A stretch of 25,843 nucleotides of DNA from a virus, in IMG/VR virus record IMGVR_UViG_3300032309_000509, positions 1 through 25,843 of that record; one strand, given 5' to 3'. Positions 10,201-17,400 of this stretch are shown piece by piece. The first letter of the stretch is position 1. Each line of letters begins with the position of its first letter. The translations under genes were made by a program, and so were the position numbers. The notes beneath the pieces were generated by a model. The model did no database searches. It was not told the DNA's origin and was given only the letters and a program-made list of their open reading frames with translations.

Positions 10201-13200
10201 CAAATAGAAGCGCTAAGTCAAAGCATTTTAGATATACAAGAAAAAATTGTTTTAGAACAAGAAAAAATTGAGGCACAAGAAGCATTAAGAGCAGCAGCAC
10301 TACAAGCAGCAGAAGATGCACACAATGCTGCAATTGCAGCATTAGTTGCACAAGAAAAACTTCTTATAGAGCAAGAAAAGCAATTGCAGGCAAACTTAGA
10401 CAAACTAGTAGAACAAGACGATATCTTGAAGTCTCAAGAAGAATATCTTACAGCAATAGCAGAAGAGGCAGTTGCTATTGACGATACTACAGGAATGACT
10501 CTTGAAAAATGGGATGAGACTTTAGATAAAGTAACAGCAGTTAAAGATTTAGCAGAGGCATATGCCGTTGCAACACAGGCAGCAGAAGCAGCGGTTACCG
10601 CTGGTGCAAAGTCTTGGAATGATATTTTAAATGCTATTAATGATATTCCTGATTCAGTTAAAACAGATCAGATAATTAATGAGATTAGAAACATAACTGA
10701 GAACGTTACAAGATATGTTAAGAGCGTAGATGACGGAAGCGCAGCAGCAGCAGCATCATCTGCAGCCGCTGCAACAGCAGCAGCAGAAGCAAAAGCCAAG
10801 GCAATTGCTGCAGCACTAAGAAAGTTAACATCTGGAGAAACATTGACAGCAGAAGAAAAGGCTCTGCTAGGAATGACTGGTCCATCAGATGGAGACTCCG
10901 CAAATAAAGCAGTTAAGGATGCAGCAGAAGCAAAGGCTAAAGCAATTGCAGATGCTCTAAGAAAATTAAACAGTGGTCAACTATTGACAGGAGAAGAAAG
11001 ATCATTGCTTGGTATGTCACAAGATGCAGAGACTACTGATCCGACCAACTCAAATCACAAAGGATCTTTTGAGGCAGGTTGGGCATTAAATCCATGGCTT
11101 CATGGAATGGGAGAAGCAAGCGCAAGACCTATTTTAGAGAGTATGGGATATTGGGCAGATGGCGGAGTTGTATATAGAAAGGGCGGAAGTACTGACCCAG
11201 AGTTTAAGCCAAAGGGAACAGACACAGTTCCTGCAATGCTTACACCTGGAGAATTTGTAGTTAAAAAGTCTGCGGTAAAGAAATATGGACCAAAATTCTT
11301 TAAAACACTTAATGACAAAAAGTATCCAAAAAAGACTTCAGCAGTAACTCCAACAGAAGTACTTGACATAATCAGAAACCTTGGTTCTTCAGTACCAGTT
11401 AAACCAAGTTCTGCTTATGATTCTAACAACCAGCCTACTGGAAGCCCAACTGGAAGATACTGGGGAGAGTTAGAAAGACTATACGAAGGATCTCCAATCG
11501 GGTTTGATGGCAAAGGAAAGCCAATATTCAATACTACAGGTAAAGATCCATGGGGCGGAACTGAAATTCCAGGACTTCCATTTAGTGGCAAGGTACCAAA
11601 CTTCTCAGACTACTTCCATCAGTTAGCAGAGCAACCAAAAGATTACAGCAGTCCAGGAATGGGTATAGACAAACCTGTAGACCGCTATGCAGGCTCTGGC
11701 GCATCTATGGGTGGTATTGGTAACGGAGTATATGGTGTAACTGGCCTACAGATGCTTTCAGAAGGTGGCATTGCTGGAAACAAAAAGGGTAATTGGTTTA
11801 GTAGGTTTAACCCAGTAAATGCATTCTCTTCAATGCTAAGCGGTATGTTTAATGTTGGTGCATCAAAGACTTTTAATACAAGCACTAATATTAAATCTAA
11901 AATAACTCAGCAAGAAAAAGACTACATGGCTTTGCAAACTGGTCAAATGTTGTCTGGCTATACCTCAGCATTTAATTTAAAAAACAATACAAGCCCAGAA
12001 ATATTTGGAAGCAAAAAACTTGGAACTGCAGCAGACGTACTTGGAGTATTGCCAGGAATTAGTCTTGGAGTTCGTGGATTAAGCAAGGCTAGTTCTGGTG
12101 CTAAATCATTAGTAGCAAAAAAACCAAGTTTAGTAGAAGAATACGTAGCGCCTCCTGGACAGTACCAGTTTATGTCATCGTCATCAGGATCAAAAGATCT
12201 ATGGGATATAGATACTCCATGGGACCCAATTCCACCTACACCTACTGAGAAGTTTCTTTCTTCTGTTGCCAGCAAAGGAAGAATAGGATTAGAAGTATCT
12301 GATTTACTTCATAAAACAATCTGGGCAGCAAAAGGTTTTGGGAAAGGGTTTTCTAGAACAGCAGGATCGGCATGGAATAGTGCAGACCCAACTGAGCGCC
12401 TTACTTCTACACTTTCAAGAACGTTAGGATCACTTACTGCTGCACCATTTACAAAGCCTCTTGCCAAACTAGGAAAAGAATTTAATCCTAAAGCACTCAG
12501 ACAAACTGATCCTTCTGAGATGTCCTATATTCAAAAATCTATGTTTGATGAAACAAAAGAATATAGAAAAGCATCATATGCCAACATGTTTAAAAACATT
12601 ACTTCAGATGTTATGACTCCAGTTAAGAAAAAATTAACTGACACAAAAGATTCAATATTAGAGCCACTTGCAAAAATGTTTGCAAACACAAACTTTGGAA
12701 GAAATATGAGCATGGCAAGACAAGCGGGAGATGATATAGCATTAAAAAATCACTACATCACTCAAGCAATAACAGATTCAATTCCAGGTGGTCCAGGAGC
12801 ATTAATTCAAATAGCAAGAGGTGTTCACAGAGCCAGAGCAGAGATTACAGATCTTCCATCTCCTTTAGAAAGATATATATTATCACAAACTTCGCCAAAC
12901 AATATTCCAATGAATGCATTTGGTCCAGGCCTGTATAGTGCAACCGACTCGTTAATGTCTGAACGTGTTTTTAGACATTTTGGAGAATTTCAATACGGCG
13001 TACATTTAACGCCAAAAGCAATACTTAAGATATTAATGGGTAAGGGATTTATAGATCCACCAAAAATGGAAAAATTTATACAAGACTATATTAAAAAAAC
13101 TGGTACACATCCACAAGGTATGAGTAGCGTAAATGCTAATATAAATGCTCCAATTATGCAAGAACTTCTTAAGGCTGGATATCTTGGATATAGGCATGGA

Positions 13201-13818
13201 GATGCCTTTACTAATTGGGGCATGGGAAATATTCCTGGAATGTCAATGAAGATTAAAACAATGCCAGAAACTGTACCTAGATATATTGATGGAGAAATGC
13301 AGATCATATCAACAGAAAATTTTGCTAAAATTACTAAGCCAAATTTAAATCAAACTTCAGAGATCGGAAACAGTAAGTCCGCTATTGCAACAATTATTGG
13401 TGGCATAGTTGGATCTGGAAGCCTTGCTGGTCTTTCTTTATACAATGCAGTAAATGCTAACGCAGATGCTTCTGGCTTAGAAACGCTTGACTTTAACAGG
13501 TCTAACGATAGACGTGGTGGCATAGGTGGAAGATTTGACCTGCAAGCATTTGCATCAGGTGGACTTGCAAGAGGTACTGACACTGTACCAGCAATGCTAA
13601 CTCCAGGAGAATTTGTAATGAGCAAGTACGCTGTTGATGCACATGGTGCAGAAACTATGAAGGCAATTAATAATGGATCTTCTGTTGGTGACTCAGTGTA
13701 TAATTATAGTATCAATGTAAATGTACAGTCTGATTCAAACCCAGACGAAATTGCAAGAGCAGTAATGACTCAAATAAAGAGCATTGATTCACAAAAGATT
13801 AGAGGAGTTAGAGTATAA
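1264..13818 (+). CDS. Giant tail tape measure protein (4184 aa)
   Basis: The tape measure protein sets tail length and is expelled with DNA at infection. At roughly 0.15 nm per residue, 4184 residues would span about 0.6 micrometre if all were tape, which is near the upper end of the family. Residues 215-480 match the TP901-type tape measure core (LDAEI, MEMAGTAAAAGF, LTAMKEGGINASEGANALKS). Hydrophobic segments lie near 552-585, 1685-1743 and 4040-4059. Coiled coils lie near 1580-1678 and 2780-3080. VPAML(T/S)PGE motifs occur at 700-715, 3318-3332 and 4104-4118. A kinase-like region (790-1030) and an ADP-ribosyltransferase-like region (3850-4026) are described separately; 1060-1560 is unrecognised. 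The start is TTG 1264: a TGA lies in frame two codons upstream, and GAGG (1249-1252) provides a ribosome site. It overlaps the next gene by one base. Confidence 0.92.
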   Translation: MADVNSNININFDTTAALAQLRSLQAGLSRFHQTLAEGNLAAANAQKGLNAQLIQSVGATGKFSASQVKVAGSTLAFTSALEKNKLSLREYYRYTMAAATANTRILGKAFEQEREIINRARRDRVKALQAQYVQMNKSNAGFMDAIRIMPKSLEMASGKFTELGARIQYAAQRQQFLNQLLKQGSTQLLNFGKNTQWAGRQLMVGLTMPLALFGAAAAKAFRELDAEIIKFRRVYGDAFTNDAEVNAAVENVRTLASEYTKYGVAVTKTMEMAGTAAAAGFAGSALTAQVETATKLAVLGQIEQQQALETTMSLQNAFGLSSEELAKKIDFLNAVENQTVLSIEDLTIAIPKAAPVIKQLGGSVEDLAFFLTAMKEGGINASEGANALKSGLASMINPSKKAAGFLADLGINIKGIVNANAGNLKNTVIGFAQALDTLDPLNRARAIEQMFGKFQFARLSTLFQNVTKDGSQASRALGLAGASVEELAILSEREMKKIEDSVGVKFQAAIEQFKQDIMPLGKIFLEALTPIVKFFGGLFEKFNGLSDQTKKVVAIIVGAVAGIGPILLMTFGLLANGVANVIKFFAMLRGGIAKLNGKTNILGAGFNYMTQEQIENAASSQQLHQTHTRLIEVFNVEKASVNALASSYNSLSTQMRTMATQNPALFAGGVRGAKKAASGLPPVKKYREGVLSVPGPKGAGDVVPAMLSPGEAVIPTETTNKYRGLISAMFQDKVPGFMAGRLPGGPGKGIPLSDGPAAVRKAQQAKYRRRDDARQGYNEPHPEAPVGPVFIGMPKTAKEASQSRQILDKISEQVSLGRFGTMPPSNFGTKLQGFKGYSFPERGIGGVYRKPNGKIVVVKPTIDEKTALAEVRMTQIEAARGMIVPKQVIRTMVDPTDITGQRKFIVIESPYDPRIAAMDGKFTQGDMVKQLVGSTLRGDKDLQQANVSGRIVADVGNAGAFDRASGFRDYANVMPSMEEQAMINLLGIKGGAKKFFAQETASIAGKMTPQQYENAIKQEINQSIPRVEKLIKSWDLEPDEQIVYDNLLKRLKAGAKVDWAKFQPIHASAANGVIKAETGIGSGARPQEILEQLSKYEIASVEASQSKSADLRRSAEAAFRTTLESLDSVDPVRSKIVKAAWQGGVVPLPPSGKDKSFSPRQTAFINELSRMTPIDVDGVTKYLHPDDLESFKADPDGRAKYARTKEQVINNVLYRMGAIPNDKGIFVDKGGFEGSRFASVSALKTDLRSSNKGAGGGQGVLSSIVRPEAMKLLDEYRARMGDPLKSKAAIDMRALGLTDAQIIQKLKPELSHISATGNAGIGGRDAVKFKTGTAQYDTFALNRYIGTGSSRFQDILKWNNGGNLNPLKLNPALLNEYQRAADFMATGLHPETPEQRSLVARAAELESLAADHKANGGKIPKVKLPRNAGVNARALLAILRDPAIQPSRIINLAATSADEVFVGAKKGESVANVPARTVKKIGNKNSVPIPENVVPVGKNGKRTSDNVLVRKNQSETITTPSQTRQLVRVRGFDKGDGSVVRNTGGITNPTVKQGELALQMRAKGYSQSEIDRALRRFAENELKIKESQVNAAARAAREEKGRQQEQARNQKEQSRIQKEQTAAARTRFLENERRAQLNRQMALNFDAAEAEDKRRTLNNQRQTQKENAKQLRNLRQEKIGRFSGGAAMALGTAGTGLLMSGNETGGMAMMGASAVAGMAPMLANPVGAVAVGLLTLAGTVYAFNAALKKAREEGIALSSAMSMTKTKLIALSEITKTVSASEEADKTRADRLVGATEKQRKVGQTILESDFGKSLLADIETQVKAGLSSSEIGKNLGSQLSSAMLSGVIDSNQARSLAMAIGNELQDYPLSANISGEIIRITGPNGENIKKDPIKVALDIDKNTFKTAKKMFDYAAKQNFDLLGAYNPLNFGGRFAGTGGGETYAGKSGTMANAQSALRGEKGLRHQVMANISPQIYQDFFDPKKSGLDKALSIITMGATSNFFQLRDAAAQSTKIQTAGAQLMIQELANNQQLIDSLNKQYDIKLKTAKTEKEIAGIEKDRKKALDDLNKQNEDQLNTIVASKDLIGDTNFNAAIKASADALYTKGPMKALKDAAITQLEALENSSFKTEMQLEFASGLVDPMTLIEMLGNEEFQKEYNILVDTTFSGNAAEANVVSRLLSKAGLKTESKTIIIKLLNNDKDDYTNGELTEAVQILSEIQDTYGIVLDVNVNSEDKVTRIADMIKFLGNKKFVTKAELKAKAIEDPRYQHIVDNWEQLVGDGKTISRTMLLNIETLVSDANVLQAYLQARGASDSDAAAYAGVQSGQYPEIVLTGKKSVGQMMEAGARYFAEDPKRYAKILNEMLGIEDGDGLTKTDPFIEILAKLKNVRNAAINAAGGIEELRKALAKTGSKAVGDKFLGIDQQLVAQGRNKQFIDWAMALDPAEQAKYITTAGPKLKSGKNKGKIKDPYNKGKFLPETTKPGDVVLSQDGKLLNEYFNAKVIGDFNAAQGRSLSLLREQEQARIKLVAAGYDSATIEGLLTDEYTTQLIASGKITENQLKQNVEITKELENRKKINSMLSRGTSELQRQADMSRAADAAKFLRSQGVSEDGVRAAIGDAGSLSEAIAAMDQYNSSAGMAADTLKRIVDGLNAIKENSKIDIVLNFIKADIAGQVEQGAAAARKIMDSKRTVYNNLTADKLTSAVSNYRDSSKAPQEVGKIATANVAARYAKAGVKIPTVAAGATINSIAKERAALGKTINVASSQLQGLANQRNTIQNQIANSESSLRAALDSVNSSFDKTIKSIQDGIKKYENQIKSIEKNIKAKEDEIKKRFTDKIEAFNKENQMLSNDLAIMDKAAEDINEKYDKQVEALQEVNKLNQEIIDAQGQQLDLADALSQGDIAAAARVANEMSASYANNQADTIMQGVELARTNDLSALTGAESGMTREAISERQFVISQEIYKLETDPARLEIEKQIEALSQSILDIQEKIVLEQEKIEAQEALRAAALQAAEDAHNAAIAALVAQEKLLIEQEKQLQANLDKLVEQDDILKSQEEYLTAIAEEAVAIDDTTGMTLEKWDETLDKVTAVKDLAEAYAVATQAAEAAVTAGAKSWNDILNAINDIPDSVKTDQIINEIRNITENVTRYVKSVDDGSAAAAASSAAAATAAAEAKAKAIAAALRKLTSGETLTAEEKALLGMTGPSDGDSANKAVKDAAEAKAKAIADALRKLNSGQLLTGEERSLLGMSQDAETTDPTNSNHKGSFEAGWALNPWLHGMGEASARPILESMGYWADGGVVYRKGGSTDPEFKPKGTDTVPAMLTPGEFVVKKSAVKKYGPKFFKTLNDKKYPKKTSAVTPTEVLDIIRNLGSSVPVKPSSAYDSNNQPTGSPTGRYWGELERLYEGSPIGFDGKGKPIFNTTGKDPWGGTEIPGLPFSGKVPNFSDYFHQLAEQPKDYSSPGMGIDKPVDRYAGSGASMGGIGNGVYGVTGLQMLSEGGIAGNKKGNWFSRFNPVNAFSSMLSGMFNVGASKTFNTSTNIKSKITQQEKDYMALQTGQMLSGYTSAFNLKNNTSPEIFGSKKLGTAADVLGVLPGISLGVRGLSKASSGAKSLVAKKPSLVEEYVAPPGQYQFMSSSSGSKDLWDIDTPWDPIPPTPTEKFLSSVASKGRIGLEVSDLLHKTIWAAKGFGKGFSRTAGSAWNSADPTERLTSTLSRTLGSLTAAPFTKPLAKLGKEFNPKALRQTDPSEMSYIQKSMFDETKEYRKASYANMFKNITSDVMTPVKKKLTDTKDSILEPLAKMFANTNFGRNMSMARQAGDDIALKNHYITQAITDSIPGGPGALIQIARGVHRARAEITDLPSPLERYILSQTSPNNIPMNAFGPGLYSATDSLMSERVFRHFGEFQYGVHLTPKAILKILMGKGFIDPPKMEKFIQDYIKKTGTHPQGMSSVNANINAPIMQELLKAGYLGYRHGDAFTNWGMGNIPGMSMKIKTMPETVPRYIDGEMQIISTENFAKITKPNLNQTSEIGNSKSAIATIIGGIVGSGSLAGLSLYNAVNANADASGLETLDFNRSNDRRGGIGGRFDLQAFASGGLARGTDTVPAMLTPGEFVMSKYAVDAHGAETMKAINNGSSVGDSVYNYSINVNVQSDSNPDEIARAVMTQIKSIDSQKIRGVRV
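3361..3408 (+). repeat. VPAMLSPGE motif, copy 1 in the tape measure
   Basis: Residues 700-715 read GDVVPAMLSPGEAVIP and follow a PGPKGAG linker. It is the most diverged of three copies in this protein. The pattern (T/D)xVPAML(T/S)PGE(F/A)V recurs in many phage tape measure proteins, mostly near the C-terminus; its function is not settled. This copy sits immediately before the kinase-like region, so the three copies appear to border distinct segments. Confidence 0.75.
3631..4353 (+). other. Protein-kinase-like region inside the tape measure (residues about 790-1030)
   Basis: Landmarks in order: a glycine-rich turn GIGGVY (843-848), then IVVVKP with K859 where the kinase beta-3 lysine would be. 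E870 falls in a following helix (ALAEVRM), in the alpha-C glutamate position. A hinge-like strand KFIVIESPY follows (from about 903). Then DLQQAN (D941 to N946) resembles the catalytic-loop pattern DLKxxN, and VADVGNAG (D954, G956) resembles DFG. The order and general spacing are those of a kinase fold, but the 13-residue gap from D941 to D954 is shorter than usual and the HRD histidine is absent, so it may be a pseudokinase or a chance likeness. The region lies just after the first VPAML motif and separates the core from the coiled coils. Confidence 0.4.
10780..11016 (+). repeat. Tandem 31-residue repeat, two copies, period 48 residues
   Basis: Residues 3173-3203 and 3221-3251 of the tape measure protein are near copies. 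Each starts AEAKAKAIA, continues ALRKL, then SG, then LT, EE and a final LLGM. The 17-residue spacer between them differs. Third codon positions differ in many places, so the duplication is old or kept by selection at protein level. Just upstream is an alanine tract coded mostly by GCA (from 10741). The unit looks like a helix followed by a short LTxEExxLLG helix; a flexible spacer or a small binding module is possible. Confidence 0.85.
11215..11259 (+). repeat. GTDTVPAMLTPGEFV motif, copy 2 in the tape measure
   Basis: Residues 3318-3332 carry the full consensus GTDTVPAMLTPGEFV, followed by KKSAVKKYGPKFF. A glycine-rich lead-in (DGGVVYRKGG) precedes it. The same 15 residues occur at 4104-4118 with different synonymous codons. 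The copy marks the boundary between the coiled-coil and repeat zone and the C-terminal region of the protein. Confidence 0.9.
12811..13341 (+). other. ADP-ribosyltransferase-like region near the tape measure C-terminus (residues about 3850-4026)
   Basis: The region contains ARGVH (R3852 with G and H), then FGPGLYSATDS (3886-3896), then a stretch running to ELLKAGYLGYRHGDAFTNW (3967-3985). This resembles ADP-ribosyltransferase-like domains of phage and polyvalent proteins, where a basic-plus-glycine motif is followed by a GxGxYxA turn and a late GYDG-type strand. The three motifs are in the expected order. I cannot see an unambiguous catalytic glutamate, so activity is uncertain. It lies between the second and third VPAML motifs. 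The fold assignment is inference from motif order only; an unrelated phage structural domain is possible. Confidence 0.35.
13573..13617 (+). repeat. GTDTVPAMLTPGEFV motif, copy 3 in the tape measure
   Basis: Residues 4104-4118 are identical in protein sequence to copy 2 but use other codons (for instance ACT for ACA, CCA for CCT). The motif is preceded by FASGGLAR and followed by MSKYAVDAHG, about 65 residues before the end of the protein. A C-terminal position is the common one for this motif in tape measure proteins. Confidence 0.9.
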
Positions 13819-14474
13819 TGGCAACCAATCTATACATGGCAGGTCGTAAGAAATATCAAAGACCACAGGCAATGCTTTTTGCAGATAACCAGGGAATCAA
13901 GGTAGACGGATTTTATATTCCAGAAGGAAACGAGATAGGGTCATTAGCAGCCTCTGCAGAGGGATCTGGGGAGTTTTTAATACTCTCTGATGATAATAGG
14001 TCACCAATAGAATTTAGTACCAACAGAATTGAAAAAAGGGAGAGAATGATTAATGGCCGTATGAGGTCATACCATATTGCAGATAAACTACAAATTAATG
14101 TTTCCTGGGATATGTTACCATCAAGAGCATACGATACACATGCTGGGTTTGATTCCAATGGTAATCCAGATCTTGCAAAGACAGTAACAAGACAAAGCCC
14201 ATTAGAATTTACAACAGATGGAGGAGCAGGAGGAGTAGAAATTCTTGATTGGTATAAAAACCATAAAGGATCTTTTTGGGTTTACCTTGCTTATGATAAA
14301 TATACTAATTTTAATAATGATCCTCAAACTGCAAAGGATGATAGATTTAATAATACAAACAAATACAATGAAGTTATAGAGGTTTTTTTCTCAGACTTTA
14401 ATTACTCAGTAGTAAAAAGAAGTGGCTTAAACTTTGATTTCTGGAATGTGTCTTTAACACTGGAAGAGGCATAA
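13818..14474 (+). CDS. Minor tail protein, distal-tail-like
   Basis: This 218-residue protein is the first gene after the tape measure, the place of the distal tail protein (Dit) in many siphoviruses, which joins the tail tube to the tip. It starts at an ATG overlapping the tape measure stop (TAATG) and ends the same way into the next gene, so translation is probably coupled. It has no signal peptide or membrane segment. It is rich in aromatic and beta-forming residues (DKLQINVSWDML, ILDWYKNHKGSFWVYLAYD, VIEVFFSDFNYSVVKRSG), and ends with WNVSLTLEEA, a strand-rich tube-like finish. The family cannot be named from the sequence alone; the role is inferred from position and composition. Confidence 0.65.
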   Translation: MATNLYMAGRKKYQRPQAMLFADNQGIKVDGFYIPEGNEIGSLAASAEGSGEFLILSDDNRSPIEFSTNRIEKRERMINGRMRSYHIADKLQINVSWDMLPSRAYDTHAGFDSNGNPDLAKTVTRQSPLEFTTDGGAGGVEILDWYKNHKGSFWVYLAYDKYTNFNNDPQTAKDDRFNNTNKYNEVIEVFFSDFNYSVVKRSGLNFDFWNVSLTLEEA

Positions 14475-17400
14475 TGTTTCAAGATAAAGATCTGCTAAAC
14501 CATATAGAAACAACTTCATCTATTAGCACAAAGTCTTTGGTTGCTCTTGAGTGGAATATGAATATTGCTACAAACATATTGGAACTCGGAAACTATAGAT
14601 ATCGTCCAAACAATGCCGAGTCTATATACCGAACCATTCCTAATACTTTTGTTAAAGAAACTAAAACATCTTCTCCCGCATTTTATTATGGAGCAACAGA
14701 TGCAGATGTTCTTGTTGATGGAGGATTTGAAGACAATGATACTCCAGTATTTCTTTCTGCTAATAAAGATAAACTAAAAATGTTGTACTCATTGGAAGAT
14801 TGTTTAAAATCTTTTAGACCAAGATCTGGAATTAACAAAGCAACCTTTCTTAATGGTAAGTTTTTGCACAGTCCAAATATAAATATGGCAAGAAGACCAA
14901 GATATTATATGGCAGATAAAAAAGATCCATTTAAATATTGGACATCTTTTAGAACAGAGTCTGGAATAGAGTATGGTGTTTCTAATAAAACTATAAATGG
15001 AAAGCATGCAATTGAAGACACTGCTCCATTTGTTGTTTATAAAGAAAATGTTCCAGCAAATAGAATTGTTGTAAAGATGCAAACTAACGTTGGAGATCTT
15101 AATTCTGGTACATATGCAAATAATAGCGAGTCTTTCTCAGACCCATATTTTGGAGAATCAAACCAGACTACTCCAGAAAAATGGAAAATCCAAGTTTTAA
15201 AAAATAATAGTTGGTTAGATGCAATATCTTTTTCTGGTCAAGAAAAAAGAAAAGATGGAAGTTCTATCATAGGATCAGACGGATATGTCGAATTATCTTA
15301 TGGTTTAATTGTTCCAAATATATACTCAGACATCTTTAATGATTGCGGAGAACTTTCTTCATCAAGCCTAATACCAGAGTTTGGAAATAAAGAAGGTGAT
15401 GCTTTTTTAATTATTGAAAATTCTGAACAGGCTGGATCATATCATATATGGTATAAAGAAGAATGGAAAACATTTATTCCAAACTACTCATGGCAACTTA
15501 AAGAATCAGAGGCTGATAGTTCTGCAAGTTTTGTTACTGAGTTAAGCAATCCAAAATCATACATATATAACGGAACAAAAAAATATAAAGAGTTTGAATA
15601 TATTTCTGGAATAAGAATTGTCATTGACACTATGAAAAAATTTGATTCTACTTTTGACTTAATAGAATTTTCTCCAAGACTTGCTGCAGATCTTTCTGAT
15701 ATGGTTGAGTCATTTTCTATAAACAAAAGCGCATCAGATCTTGGGGTTAGCGGAATGCCAGTTGGACAATTGCTTGCATCTACAGGAGATCTTTCACTTT
15801 TTGATTTTGAGGACTCATTTAATCCTTTAAACAAAAATAGTATTATCTCTAAATATGTTTTAAACAATATTCAGGTAAAGATATACGAAATATTAAAAGA
15901 TAGTTTAAACGCAAACTACTATGTTCCAATTAAGACAATGTATTCAGATGGCTTTCCTAAAGTAGACAATCAGTCTAAAAGAATTGGCTTGACGCTAAGA
16001 GATTTATACTTGTATTTTGAATCACAAACAGCACCAGAAATTTTGATGTCTAACGTATCTCTAAGTGTTGCAGTTTCAATACTGCTAGACTCAATTGGTT
16101 TTTCTAATTATATTTTTAAGAGGGTAGATGGGGAATCTGAAATTGTTATTCCATACTTCTTCATTCCTCCAGACAAGAGCGTTGCCCAGATACTAGAAGA
16201 TCTGGCCCTATCTACACAGACTGCAATGTTCTTTGATGAATATAATAACTTTGTTATGATGAGCAAAGACTATATGATGCCTACAAAAACTCAAAGACCT
16301 ACAGACCTAACTCTTTACGGATCTTCAGACTCTGAAAATTTTGAGGTAATTAAAAATAAAAACACAAAAGATAAACTATCAAACATAATAGAAGTTAATT
16401 CACAAGACAATCAAGTATATAATGATGGAAAAATATCCTATACAACAAGAAGCATGCAAAGAAGCGTGGGAACAATAAGAGAGGCATCACTTGTTGATAA
16501 TGAAAAGTCTTGGATATATAAGCCAGTTCTTCTTTGGGAAGTTCAGGGTACAGAAAATACAAAGTCAATTAACTCAGAAGTTAATGATATGTCAAGTTAT
16601 GCACTTGCAGCAATTCCACTAAACTCTAATTTATCTTCTAACCCTCCAAGCGTATCTGGTGGTAAGGTAATTGACAACATAATAGATCTTGGAGAGGCAG
16701 TCTATTGGGTAACAAGATACAATGGATACTTTTACTCTAATGGAGAAATAATAAAATATGATGCTGTTGAGTATAACGTAGCAGGGTCTAACGATGTTTG
16801 GATAAACAGCGTTCAAGAGTATGACAAGTATTTTTCATCACTACCATTCAATGGAAAAATTTATCCGACTGGAAGAGTAAGAATTTATTCTGAGCCAAAC
16901 TATGAAGATATTGGTGGTCTTAGCAAATTAAAAAATGGAGCGGTAGCAAAACATGGAAGAGGTCAGTTTGGAACTCCTATTGTTAGTCACTCAGCAGGAA
17001 TAGATCCTTATTGGTCAAACAATGACAATCTTCGTGGCTGTAATATGGAATCTAAGTATTTATTTAAAAAAGATCAAACACTACCAACAACATCTGTTGG
17101 TCCTGCTGGAATTAATATTACAGATACTTTATCATCAAATGTGTTTGCTCAAAAATCATCACGAAATGGAATTATAAAAAACATGCTTTCATCAAAATAT
17201 ATTTCAGAGTCTGATATTAATAGCATGACAACTACAAAAGTAGGAGCAGTTCAGTCTTCTGCCTTAGTTATAAATGGTCCAGGATTTAAAACAACAGAGC
17301 CAGCAGCCGATTTTATTTCTTATGTCTATAAGCCATTGCTAAATAGTTTTAAGCATTTTGGTACAAGGATTAGAATTGTAGGAAAAATTGATAACAACCC

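Noticed and set aside
13814-13819. TATAAT at the tape measure stop codon
   Set aside because: It arises from Val-stop overlapping ATG (GTATAATG) and lies on the start codon itself, so it cannot place +1 before the gene. The same holds at 172-177 and 18774-18779.
14250-14258. TGGTATAAA resembling an extended -10 element (also at 15449-15457)
   Set aside because: Both are codons for Trp-Tyr-Lys deep inside tail genes with no gene start nearby, and the last base of the -10 is wrong.
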